Assembly: GCA_013076295.1 (NCBI GenBank)
Contig: RQOL01000466.1
Span: 2,790,001 to 2,854,000, forward strand
Source of the DNA: Sanderia malayensis
Taxonomy: Eukaryota > Cnidaria > Scyphozoa > Semaeostomeae > Pelagiidae
DNA length: 64,000 nucleotides
Direction: 5' to 3'
Part shown: piece by piece, positions 22,107-43,985 of the stretch
Numbering within the stretch: the stretch's first letter is position 1
Layout of the letters: each line of letters opens with the position of its first letter
Translations under genes and position numbers: made by a program
Notes under the pieces: model-generated
What the model saw: only the letters and a program-made list of their open reading frames with translations
Databases searched by the model: none
Told to the model about the DNA's origin: nothing

Positions 22107-24195
22107 CAAAGCAAAAAACCTTTGGGCTGTTTCAATTGTTTGCTCCCAATCTTGCAGAGCCAACTGTAGTCTCATTTTCTCAACAAGGGCAGGCTGGAAA
22201 TCGGGGTACAGCACAACCAACTGACAAGATAAAATTATAAGAAAATTCAGCTTGCTTTTTCGCATTCATGTGCAACATTAACACATATAAAGTCGAACCT
22301 TGCTGTCTGAAACTCGCTTATCTCGAACTAATAGCTATCTCGAACAGATTCCCATTTCCCCCGTTCTTATTTGGGCAAACTTAGTCCGGATATATCGAAC
22401 TCGCGCCATGTCGAACAAATGTTCAGTGCGAGTTGGAAATAGCGAGAGTCGACTCGGTCTTCAAAAGGGTTGGTACATATGTAAAATACTGAAGAATAAG
22501 ACTCGGCAAGATACAAACTTGATTTGCCACTTCCAATGCTCCACTAAAATTATTCTTTATCTTCAAATATTCTATCTGCAATTGAAAAATTGTTGCTAAA
22601 ACGTTTTACATCATAAGGAAACTTGAATAAATGAATATTGTATAAAGTATTGTGCCAATAAATCGACTCTTAACATATCAATATACCTTTCCGAGCATAG
22701 CATCTATTTCTTTTGGACTTTGGGGACTATGAAAAATTAAAAAATTTGAATCAAATCATATTCTTGTCTATGCGGAAAATAATGCTCAAAAATAAAGCAA
22801 AATATTACCTGTTCAAGACTTCTTCAAAGAATTTTAATGCTTTCTTCGAGTATTGTTCTCTAGATGATTTCAGGTCTATCCAGCCCCTGAGAATTAAACC
22901 CTTGAAGAAACAAATCAACATATTCAGAAGTCTATTTTTACATTAGTTTGATTTTGATGAGAACTCTTTCGATGATGAGTTTGCGTCGAAAGAAAACGTC
23001 TCAAACGATACGACATAACGTCTTTTGACGCATACTCACCTCTTTGGATTGAGGCGACATCTTGAGCATTCTATCAATATATTCTCTTGCTTTATCGGGT
23101 TTTCCACTGTGGAATAAGAACATTCCTGCAAAGTACAAAGCTGTTTCCCCACAATTCGATCTTTCGGATTTCAGTTTGGATTCAAGTTGGCGAACTGTGT
23201 CTCGGTCAACTGACTTTGATCTCTTATAAGCAATGATTAATGCCATGCAAGAGCACAAAACGACGTCTCTTTTATCTTTCACACCTTCCAGTTCAGAAAT
23301 AGCCTCTGACACTTGGTCTAATATGAAGAAAGCATCATTGATATCATAAAGATCTTTCTTAATAATATTATCAATTACTTGACACTGTCATTACACTGTC
23401 TCCTTACATTTATGAACATAATACAATGCGTATGCACAAACAATTGTAATACCTTCCATTAGGATGCCAAATGCTTTCCAAAACAGCAATACCGGGTCAT
23501 GGCCATACTTTTGTACTGAATCAAGACAGATATTTTGCAGCTGTCGGTAATATCCTTCTCGACAACAATGATTAATTTTGGCCTGCAAATTAGAGAGACG
23601 CAGTCATATACCGTATTTACTCGAGTGAGCGCCGCCTCCGAATGAGCGCCGCAGTTATCTTATTTGCAAATGCGGCGCTTAATCTAAATATCGCTAGAAG
23701 CGTTGGAATCGAAGAGAAAAGAACTGCAAAACTTAAATCAACCTCGGGAATTTATTTTCTTGTATTAAAACACACTTATTTTAAAGAATATTTTAAAGCT
23801 TTTTAAATTTAAATGAACCATATAATAAGATATTTTCAAACTCTATGTTTTACTACTAAAAGATTGTTTAAAACGTATTTTTTTATTAAAAATGACAGGG
23901 TTTTTTACAAGCGCCACCCCCGTAAGAGCGCCACATCAAAATTACCGGAAATTAAAAGAGCGAGCAAAAACCATATGTTGTGCTATGCCGCTGTGGAGGT
24001 CAGTAGCTGCGGAGGCAGGAAAGAGTGGGAGGGTCGGGCCTAATGCTTATCCTCGGCATATCCATGTTTTAATCACGATTACGAAGCAACAAAAGTTGGC
24101 TTGCAAAGAATACGAAAAAACTATAAGATTTAGAGCATCTTAGAAGTATTCAAGAGTTGATAGCTTACCAAAGTTACTGAATCTGCAGCTGCCAT
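10540..24195 (-). CDS. TTC21B: Tetratricopeptide repeat protein 21B, IFT139
   Basis: About 44 short exons read on the minus strand match vertebrate TTC21B from end to end. Exon 1 (24169-24195) encodes MAAADSVTL and exon 2 (23453-23582) begins [15 protein letters not shown]. The last exon encodes [20 protein letters not shown] and stops at 10540. Recognisable blocks between them include [90 protein letters not shown] and [19 protein letters not shown]. The protein is made almost wholly of TPR repeats and is a core subunit of the IFT-A complex, which drives retrograde intraflagellar transport in cilia. No frame break was seen. One intron (15281-18344) is unusually long because of a tandem array. 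A second paralogue, TTC21A, exists in vertebrates; the invertebrate gene is the likely single ancestor. Confidence 0.95.
12240..12250 (+). repeat. Poly-G run in an IFT139 intron
   Basis: A run of about ten G residues in an intron between two IFT139 exons. It is a simple homopolymer with no evident function and is prone to sequencing length error. Confidence 0.6.
15281..18344 (-). other. Large IFT139 intron carrying the array
   Basis: The minus-strand donor GTGATGCTC lies just after the exon that ends in DAYMKIQE, and the acceptor TCTCTAG precedes the exon starting PEKAID. The intron is about 3.06 kb, whereas its neighbours are mostly 100-350 bp. Nearly all the excess is the 184-bp array. The last repeat copy ends only about 10-15 bp from the donor, so insertion and expansion stopped just short of the splice site. 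Confidence 0.85.
15505..18332. repeat. 184-bp satellite-like tandem array, about 16 copies
   Basis: The landmark GTCTCAAACTGATCAGAAGG recurs at 15511, 15693, 15881, 16065, 16252, 16436, 16624, 16808, 16992, 17180, 17364, 17556, 17740, 17924, 18116 and 18300. The spacing is 182-192 bp with a mode of 184. Most length differences come from zero, one or two extra TAGC units within ATGTAGCTAGCTATTTC, with a separate 3-bp insertion in one copy. Each unit contains CTAACCCTAGC and, about 35 bp on, an inverted partner GTTAGGGTAAG, which could form a hairpin. Copies are about 90-98% alike by eye. The units carry no continuous coding frame. Confidence 0.95.
21270..21414. mobile_element. MITE-like element with terminal inverted repeats
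   Basis: The left end reads CCGTAAAAACTCTATTAAG, and the right end, read in reverse complement, CTGTAAAAGCTCTATTAAG. These form inverted repeats of about 25 bp over an element of about 145 bp, with TA beside the left end and CA beside the right. The interior is GC-rich: AAGCCCCTGGGGGGCTTA, then several tandem copies of GGGGCTTAATAGAGAG. It sits in an IFT139 intron. The TA-flanked ends suggest a Tc1/mariner or pogo-type non-autonomous element, but no transposase is present to prove it. Confidence 0.6.
22071..22106. repeat. (GATA)n microsatellite
   Basis: About nine tandem GATA units lie in an IFT139 intron, just inside the donor of the exon encoding [17 protein letters not shown]. Confidence 0.9.
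22291..22454. mobile_element. MITE-like element, pogo/Tigger-type ends
   Basis: The left end AGTCGAACCTTGCTGTCTG and the reverse complement of the right end, AGTCGACTCTCGCTATTTC, align over about 27 bp, both running on into AACTCGC. The interior holds further CTCGAAC motifs. Ends of this GTCGAACC style are typical of pogo-like non-autonomous DNA transposons. It lies in an IFT139 intron, and the 99-residue plus-strand frame across it is judged accidental. Confidence 0.5.
23610..23965. mobile_element. Probable truncated DNA transposon remnant
   Basis: The left edge reads TACCGTATTTACTCGAGTGA and continues into repeated GAGCGCCGC motifs. A second GCGCCAC-CCCCGTAAGAGCGCC block occurs at about 23910-23935. 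TACCGTATTTACTCGA followed by GCGCC repeats looks like the end of an interspersed element. The matching inverted end was not found, so it is either truncated or I misjudge its right boundary. It lies in IFT139 intron 1. Confidence 0.4.
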
Positions 24196-24853
24196 GACTG
24201 TAGAAAAATTACGAAGCAGTTGGTTTGGTCTCCACTGTCAACAACAAATACATGCAGCAACAACAACACAATTATGCAGCAAAGAGCCGACTTCTGATGA
24301 CGTCAGAACTCCGTGAAGAGAATATTATGCAGGAAAAATTCATTTCTCCACAAATTATCTATTGTTAAATTGCTTGCGTATTACATACATATACACTGGC
24401 AATATAACGAACTACTTCTGCAGGCAGCATAGCTTTATAAATACAATTGTATTAGTTTAAACTACAAGTTAATTTATTCAATAAGGCAATTGCATGACAA
24501 GTTAATTTGGTATGGATTAACTTGCGTCAATAATTCTGAGCCAACCAAAGCAATATGGTGTCTCCATGATGGAAACATTCCACATAAACAATTTTTAAGC
24601 CTCAGTTTACAGTCAATAAAATAAGATAAATAATAAAACAAAGATCAAAACAAAAATAAATGAAATAAAATCCACATAAACTAAACACAAAGAGACAAGT
24701 TATTTAATAATAATGTAATAACAGCATTAATAATAATTTTATGCATAGTTTTAATTTATCGTAACTTTAGCATAACGAGCCCCACTATAATTATTAGTAG
24801 AAGAGATTTACCAAGCATGGGACTTTTAAAGAATAAATGAGGTGTTACTTTGC
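24196..24853 (-). promoter_or_regulatory. IFT139 upstream region with a CRE
   Basis: The 660 bp between the IFT139 start and the 3' end of the next minus-strand gene contain a palindromic CRE, TGACGTCA, at 24298-24305, about 105 bp upstream of the IFT139 ATG. Such a site at that distance fits a promoter element bound by CREB/ATF factors. I looked for an RFX X-box, common in ciliary genes, and saw only half-site-like GTTGC sequences. Confidence 0.35.
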
Positions 24854-26869
24854 CTAAGGTTGCAACAATATATCATCTTTGACTTGAACAGTTTGGCGGC
24901 GAGCTTTCTCTACAGCATTTGTCAGCATGCTGCGGCATTTGTGGTGCATGTTATTCATTTCATCATAAGGCTAGAAAAAGAAATAAATATAGTTATGAAA
25001 GAATTAACGCCTATTTTTGAGGATAAGATGAAAATTGTGTTGTTAACGACAAGGTTCTTACTGTGAGAAATGTTTGTGTTCGATGTATTAACAACAGTAG
25101 ACCTGCCACTGCTAAGAAATACAAATCTTTGAATGATGCATCTGAAAAAGTTCAAACAAAAACAATTAACACATGAAATAAATAATGCTGATTAATAATG
25201 AAACAATCATCCAGGATAATGAAATGAATGTCATGAAAAAAATATAATTCTTTTTACCAATCAAATGCTGCCATAATAAGCGAAGCTGGTATGTAACGAG
25301 ATCCATGGCAGCAATCCAAGACTCAAGATCAAATAAGGCTATGACACCTTGGCCAAGCATGAACACAGCAAGGTAGGCTAAAAAGGAAAAATCACAAAAA
25401 TTGAAAAAATAAATATGAATATAACAGAATATATGAAAAATAATAGAACAAGGTGAAGAAGGACACTATAATATATTAATAATAATAACAATAAAATTTT
25501 AATCCTTGTGTAGATGATCAAAGAGTTTTTCAAAGGTAATAACATCCTTAGAAACAAATTAAAAATGAATAAAGATTGAGTGGGCAAGAGGAGGGTAAAT
25601 TTACCTTTATTAAGAATGCCAGCTGGTAGGGTACGTGTCAAGAACCTGACACCAAATTGAAAATTAATGATAAAAGTGTCAAGAGATGATGGTTGATTCT
25701 GAGATATCAAATCCACCATTATGCCTGCCAACCTATCAAAAACAGACAGACACATAAAATGAAGCACTAATATTTCATCGAACAGGTCTATCATATAATT
25801 GCAGAATCTATCAAGGATAGAGAGTAAAGCTGTTAGGTTGGTGGAAGTGCCATCTTATGATAGCTGGTGAAAATGTTCATACCTTCCAGCAAATTCCACT
25901 CCAAGTCTTGGATCCTTGCTGTTGTTAAATCCTTGGATGATTAGTCTTGCAAACACATCCCTGTACCTAGGTTTTTAAATGTAGTAGAAAGTATATTAGA
26001 ATGGGGCCAGTATTGCAAGTAAACCAAGTGGTTTGGCTTGAGACTTCTAGAAATATAACTAGAATCTTTATTAACTAAAATTAGCAGATGAAATTAGTTT
26101 GCCAGCAGTTCATAGGAACCATTTCACACCTGAATATGTACAAAATGTGTTTGAAAACAGAATGGCATCCCTTGACACCACATTTGCTGTGGATTTGGGC
26201 AATCTCAGCTTCATCTTTCTGACTATATGCAGCATCTGGATCCCATTTGAATGATCTAATTTCACTTCCAGCAGTAGGAGAGATCTTTGTCTCTTCTGTA
26301 TACAGTTCAAATGGCAACGGTAATGGAACATTTCCCCAGTAACTCTGAAAATAAGCTGAAGCAATACTTTCATTTCTGAAAAATCTGTAAATCGTATCAA
26401 CTCTGTTTACATATCGATCACCTTCCTCGGTTTCAGCAGAGCTTTGCCAAACGGCTTGTCCACAGAGCGTGTCACTAACGTTAATTATGAGCTTAGGCAC
26501 TCCATAATTAGAGCAGAGTTTCTCATTCCTTGACCAACGTCTTGTTTTCACTTGCAATCCTTGGCCTAGAGGAAAATAAGCAGGAGCGAGGAAGATGTCT
26601 GATAGTGGAGGAGGGCGAACATCAATCAGCAAAATCACGACGATCATGCTCAGAGCAACGGCCACTGAAACACACAAAATAACAAGACGTAGACTCGGCA
26701 AAGGATATGGATCCGGTGGTGGTGGTGAATATCGTCGAGCAATCATTTTATCGTCCTTGTCCTGTTGAAATTTGAACATTTGTAGCATGGATGTTGTCGC
26801 TTCGGGGACTTGGTTCTCAAATCTGCACTTTATCAGATGCTTAGCAGCGGACTTCAAGGTTTGTATGAG
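24854..26869 (-). CDS. Unrecognised two-pass membrane protein
   Basis: Six exons join with consistent phase: 26130-26869, 25883-25966, 25605-25732, 25258-25377, 25062-25141 and 24854-24970. They encode at least 422 residues. The 5' end is uncertain: a plausible acceptor (TATCCCAG) precedes 26869, implying an upstream first exon I could not find. The first ATG inside the exon would start at TTSMLQMF. A transmembrane segment follows a proline-rich stretch (LRLVILCVSVAVALSMIVVI), then a large, probably lumenal domain with several cysteines (KLCSNYG, DTLCGQ, SKCGVKGC), and a second hydrophobic segment near the C-terminus (LYFLAVAGLLLLIHRTQTFL) with a basic tail. The maintained frame across five introns shows it is a real, conserved-looking gene. 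I do not recognise the family and propose no function. Confidence 0.75.
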
Positions 26870-28059
26870 CTGGGATACAGATCAGATTAGCCTTTTGTTG
26901 ACTAAAGATGCCTGATTAAAACCAATAAATAAAATGGAGGTGAAGAGAAAGAAAAGCAGCTGTCTCTTTCTCTTCTGGCCTAAATCAGCAATGTTCTATT
27001 ATTCTGCATAAATCATCATATATTAGAATGACAATACGCATCCTGGTGCATAATTATCATAATTTTGATAGGGAAAAACCTGCCTCCGTTTGAAATGTGG
27101 CTGCACAGCCGCACATACAAGATCCCTACGTCATACATAGAATAGCACTACACAAATTGTTTTTCAAATGTCAGAGCATTAAAAAATGGTAGCACAAGTG
27201 CCATATTGAAACTCGAAATTGCCAAAAAACAATGGAACTTTAAGAATAACATCAAGATTTAAAAAAGTATTACGATCTTCAAACAAAACAGTAGGATACT
27301 CTTCAATTCTATCTTTTTCTGCATTTTTCTGATTAAAAATTAAAGACGTGAATTGAGAAATCAGAGGAAAGCTTGAAACATGACAATATTTTTACTTTTG
27401 CTATCTCCTCTGCTCCGTGTATTACGGTACAGCAAAAGTTTTCACAACATATCTACTATTAAATCGCTGGGATGTTATTACCTGCAATTTCTTTAAATCG
27501 AAATATATCTTTGAAATAGAAACGAAGTTTGCCTTCATTTTTATAAAAACAAGTTGTAGATCTTTGATTAAGAAGGCTTTTCGTAACATATAATTATTAT
27601 ATATAAGATTAAATCTTCATGATACCAATAATTAGTATATGGCGAATAATTATTCAACTTCAACGTTTGTTTAATTTCGTATGTTGTTGTTGAAATTATA
27701 CAAGATAAAAATATATTCTATAATGTTAAATATGTTGAATGATACTAAGGTGGTGGAAAAATTCTATTTCGAGCCATTGAAAAACAGAATCTAACTCGAA
27801 AAGATGTGAAATGTTAGGAAATGATATTTACTTGTTTGTATCAACGAACAAAGAAGCGTATACCTGACTTAAGTTATATTTACATTTTGGATCAATCAAT
27901 TAGTATACAAATTATAGAATTTCATTGATGAACAGAAACATTGTGCGTTGATTGGATGGCTCTGAGACAGGTGCATGTTGATTGGCCAATGAAAGAACAG
28001 CATCCAATCTATTGGCCGTCTGCGACTTCTGCCATGTTAGGTTGGTGACTGAATACATC
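26870..28059. other. Upstream DNA of the membrane-protein gene and AGAP 3' flank
   Basis: The region should contain the missing first exon and promoter of the gene at 24854-26869. A CRE-like TACGTCAT occurs at about 27129-27136. No coding exon with a matching phase could be picked by eye. The right part is the 3' flank of AGAP, whose stop lies at 28060. Confidence 0.4.
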
Positions 28060-40492
<12,433 letters not shown>

Positions 40493-41058
40493 GATGCTGG
40501 TGGCAAAAGAACGATTTAAACTTAATTTATAACAACTTCAAACATCTTTGTTTTCCCTTCATTTCAAAGTCGTTTGTCGTTTCCCATTGAACAATTTATA
40601 AGGCCACATTGAGAGACACAAGGAAGTCATGGTGACGCTGCACAGGAGCATAGCTTCTTATTTCAATGAGCGATGTTCGGTAATCGATGAATTAAAAACA
40701 GGAAATACTTTTATTGAGCCGAGATTAATCCAAGCCACTACAAATCACAACAAAATGCAAACAATCAATTCGATCTCAATCAAAGTTCGCATCTTGTCAA
40801 TAAACTTGAAATAATTCCAACTGTACTTGTTCGCAGAAAACAAAAGTTAGAGTTTAAAGCACTTTCAATAGAAAAAAAAAGAAATTGATGACAGCTTCAA
40901 ATTTCATTCAAATTTCACATCAGGTAGGTCAATATGTACAATAAAATAATTAGATTAAATTACCTAAAGTTACAGAAAGTTGGTTTCAGAAAAGCTTTTG
41001 ATAATCCTTGTATTGAAGAGAATAATTAACTGCAAATACTAGCAAAAAGATTACTCCT

Positions 41059-42768
41059 TCATTTCCTTTTGTTTGATTCATAGACAGATGTGATAGCATT
41101 TTCATATTTGTCGGGAAGATGATCTGCAAAAAATCCTTCAACTAGCAGCATATGTGTGAAGAAATTATTGTTTTTTCTGCAGACAACATATTCATTCTCT
41201 TCTTGAGTCTTCTGCATGAGATGAATCTGCCCTGGGATAAAAATTCTTTCAAAATGACTCTCATCTTCTGCCTGCAACTGTCTAAAATTAATATCTTCAA
41301 TAACTGATCTTATCATGTCAATTATTCTGCTCATTATAGGATGGCTGGCTGCAAAGAAGAAAACAGCAATTCTTTCCTTCAAGTTCAGCTTCAAACTATC
41401 GACCTTTTGCAAAGCATGCAGCATATCGTTGAATGACGCAAGCGATAAACGAGGAACGATGTCACAATGATTGATGTAAACATCAATTTTTTCTTGTAGA
41501 TCTGCCATGTTGTGCATCTCCTTGGGGGCAAAGACGGGAGGGGGTGCAAATGCATAGCAGTGAATGTCTACATCTTGTGCAATCACCATATTCTTTGAAG
41601 ATTCAAGCAACTCATTCCCAATCAGACACCTTTCACTATCTCCTTGCTTCTTTTGAAATTCCAAATACAACATTGTCAACAAAATAGATGTCCCTGCCCC
41701 TAAGCTGTGTCCAGTAAATACAAGAGAGTATCCTTTGTGTGAGGATAACAGTGAACTGACTAACTCAATTGTCTTTTTGAACAATTTCTCTGCACCGATT
41801 TTGATCCCTTCGTGTGCAATACCATCCAGAAACTTGACAGATTTGCAAACAAGATCGGTCATAACATCAGCAATGTTGGATGTCCCTCTGACTGTAACAA
41901 CAACAGCTTTCTTTCTATGATCAACGGCAACAAAAAAGGCAGGACAATTGACCTGAACCCCTTCCAATTCCATCGCATGAATATCACTTGCAGAGATGCC
42001 TGTGTGCCTGCTTATTGCTCCAGCATCAATCCCTTCTTCAGCCATGATTGGCAACTCTTTGATTATCCGAAGAAACCTCATATACACAGCGCCGTATGCA
42101 GAAGATGCAAATTTCATATAATGCAAAGCATCCTTGAAGCTTTCAGTAGACTCAGACATATGTGATTGTTTTATTTGGTAGGCAAACGAGCGGTGGTGGA
42201 TGTGGTAAACTGCAAGCAAAGGTAGGTTGATGAATATCGGATATTTAAAGACATAGCGTTCATGGTGTCTTCTTCTTAGCGTTTCAATAGTGGTGTGTAT
42301 ACTTTGAACACAACTATTCCATTCGTCTGTGACAAATTCAGGTTGAATTTCTTTCCAGGCAGCGTTATGTCCTTTCCATAGAATAAAAGCAGGAGTTATT
42401 CCGATTCCAAGCGCGATTAATACAGATCCAGACAACTTGAATCCCACAACAATGCAAAAAGAAGTGACTAGGCCAAGACAAATTCGACCCCTTCTCTTCA
42501 AAGATTTCTGATATTCTTTGACTTCGAAGTCATTATCAGGAACAGGTCCTTCGAAAATCCGACTTAAAAGGCTGCCCATCGGTTTAGCATTTGATATTTT
42601 CTTGAGGTTTAATCTGAAAAGAGTTTTTCCTCTTGTGAAGACTCTGACAAAGCTGACAAACAATCTTTCCATTCCCTGCTGTGCCAGTTTGTTGAATGAA
42701 TGCTTCTCCCTGGACCTCCCACCTTTAGATAAAACTCCTTCGCAGAATAACAATTCTATGCGTAGCAT
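41059..42768 (-). CDS. Class 3 (diacylglycerol-lipase-like) lipase
   Basis: An uninterrupted frame of 569 residues. The alpha/beta-hydrolase signature GHSLGAG lies at 353-359 with the nucleophile Ser355. The probable acid is Asp436 (HCDIVPRLS) and the probable base His550 (ADHLPDKYE). An oxyanion-side VRGTS is at 293-297. These are features of the fungal-lipase/DAGL class 3 family, serine lipases that release 2-acylglycerol from diacylglycerol. Two adjoining hydrophobic stretches at about 97-130 suggest membrane attachment, fewer than the four spans of DAGL-alpha. The start is an ATG; a second ATG beginning MGSLLS (residue 64) would give a possible myristoylation site. The gene is intronless while all its neighbours are split, which suggests descent from a retrocopy. 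Substrate is inferred from family only. Confidence 0.85.
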   Translation of the reverse strand: MLRIELLFCEGVLSKGGRSREKHSFNKLAQQGMERLFVSFVRVFTRGKTLFRLNLKKISNAKPMGSLLSRIFEGPVPDNDFEVKEYQKSLKRRGRICLGLVTSFCIVVGFKLSGSVLIALGIGITPAFILWKGHNAAWKEIQPEFVTDEWNSCVQSIHTTIETLRRRHHERYVFKYPIFINLPLLAVYHIHHRSFAYQIKQSHMSESTESFKDALHYMKFASSAYGAVYMRFLRIIKELPIMAEEGIDAGAISRHTGISASDIHAMELEGVQVNCPAFFVAVDHRKKAVVVTVRGTSNIADVMTDLVCKSVKFLDGIAHEGIKIGAEKLFKKTIELVSSLLSSHKGYSLVFTGHSLGAGTSILLTMLYLEFQKKQGDSERCLIGNELLESSKNMVIAQDVDIHCYAFAPPPVFAPKEMHNMADLQEKIDVYINHCDIVPRLSLASFNDMLHALQKVDSLKLNLKERIAVFFFAASHPIMSRIIDMIRSVIEDINFRQLQAEDESHFERIFIPGQIHLMQKTQEENEYVVCRKNNNFFTHMLLVEGFFADHLPDKYENAITSVYESNKRK

Positions 42769-42935
42769 AATAGGGATTTGAACTCGAATTCATTAATCAA
42801 CAAAAATTTATTAATCCAAAGATAATAAGTAATACTTCTTTTAGACATCAATTTACAATATCCTAATGTTCAAATGCCACAAAAAGAATTTATCAATAAG
42901 CAATACATACTGTAAAAATAGTTTTGTATAGAAGT

Positions 42936-43985
42936 TCATGATTCAGCTAGTTCACTTTTGGTCACAACTTCTTCTAAATTATCAGTTGAAATATCATTTG
43001 ATATTTCATCTGCCGCTATAAGTAATGACGATAAGTCTGCCCTGGTTCTTGAGTATGGTGGATATGATGTTTTCATTTTAAACAGATTTGATGGTGCTCT
43101 TGAAACAAACTCAAAACATTCCATTGGTCTTGGTGTATCTTCATCGGGACCTGAAAAATTCACACTTCAGAATATGAAAAATTGTACAAATACATATTTG
43201 GGTAAATAAAATTTTGTATATGCATATGCTTATGAATATCAAGACTGAGCAATATTCATACTTGATAAGGCTTACCTGGCAGAAATATAGCTGGATCAAA
43301 TTTGGATGGATTTGGTACAGTTGGTAACAGCCATGTTATTGCAGCACTTTTATTTAAATAAATATCTTGTAAAAACCCTCGTAATTGTGCATAGTATTTT
43401 TCTCCACTGACATCAGTGATTGACACAACATCACCTTCTTTGAATAGCAGACCCTGTAAAGAAGGTATAAGAGATTTCAAAGCACATTACAAAAGCAATT
43501 GTGTAGCAACAATTTTCAATTGAAGGTAAATTTACCTGATAATGTATGCTCTTTGAAGAAATGACAGACCCAGTAACAGTTACGCTTTTCTCTGGCTAAG
43601 AATAAAAAAAATTACCTGGTTACAATATATGAAAATAAGGTTAAATAAATAGAACAGAGTTCAAACTATACAATAGAGGTATAGTTGAACCACAAACCTT
43701 TCTCTTCATCATAGCCCTTCTGCTTCGGATATTGAGTCCTTTACCAAGCTTATCCCAATATTTTCCATTTCCAATTCTAGCTGCTTTGCTTGACGGCTTA
43801 CTTTTACGAGAAGACTGTCTCACGAACTCTTTGCCCCTTTCTTTTTGTTTCAATGAACTCAAAACATTTCCTTCTGCTTTAACTCTCTTTAGATGGCAAG
43901 TGTTACATACTATAAGATCACTTTTAGTTTTTCTCCACATCAGACAGGATGTCGTGAAACAATCTGCACACTGTGGCGATGACAT
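42936..43985 (-). CDS. GATAD1: GATA zinc finger domain-containing protein 1
   Basis: Four exons on the minus strand: 43698-43985, about 43538-43597, about 43277-43455 and 42936-about 43152. They encode about 247 residues, against 269 in human. Exon 1 carries the GATA-type finger (CADCFTTSCLMWRK, then CNTC) and a basic linker. Exon 3 matches the human protein closely: GLLFKEGDVVSITDVSG, YYAQLRGFLQDIY, NKSAAITWLLPT. Exon 4 continues with PDEDTPRPMECFEFV and APSNLFK. GATAD1 is a chromatin protein that associates with a histone-demethylase/deacetylase complex at H3K4me3-marked promoters. It lies 168 bp upstream of the lipase start on the same strand. All splice sites seen are GT-AG and the frame is intact. 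Confidence 0.94.

Noticed and set aside
22300..22599. 99-residue plus-strand frame
   Set aside because: It runs across the TIR element and an IFT139 exon in the opposite strand, so it is accidental.
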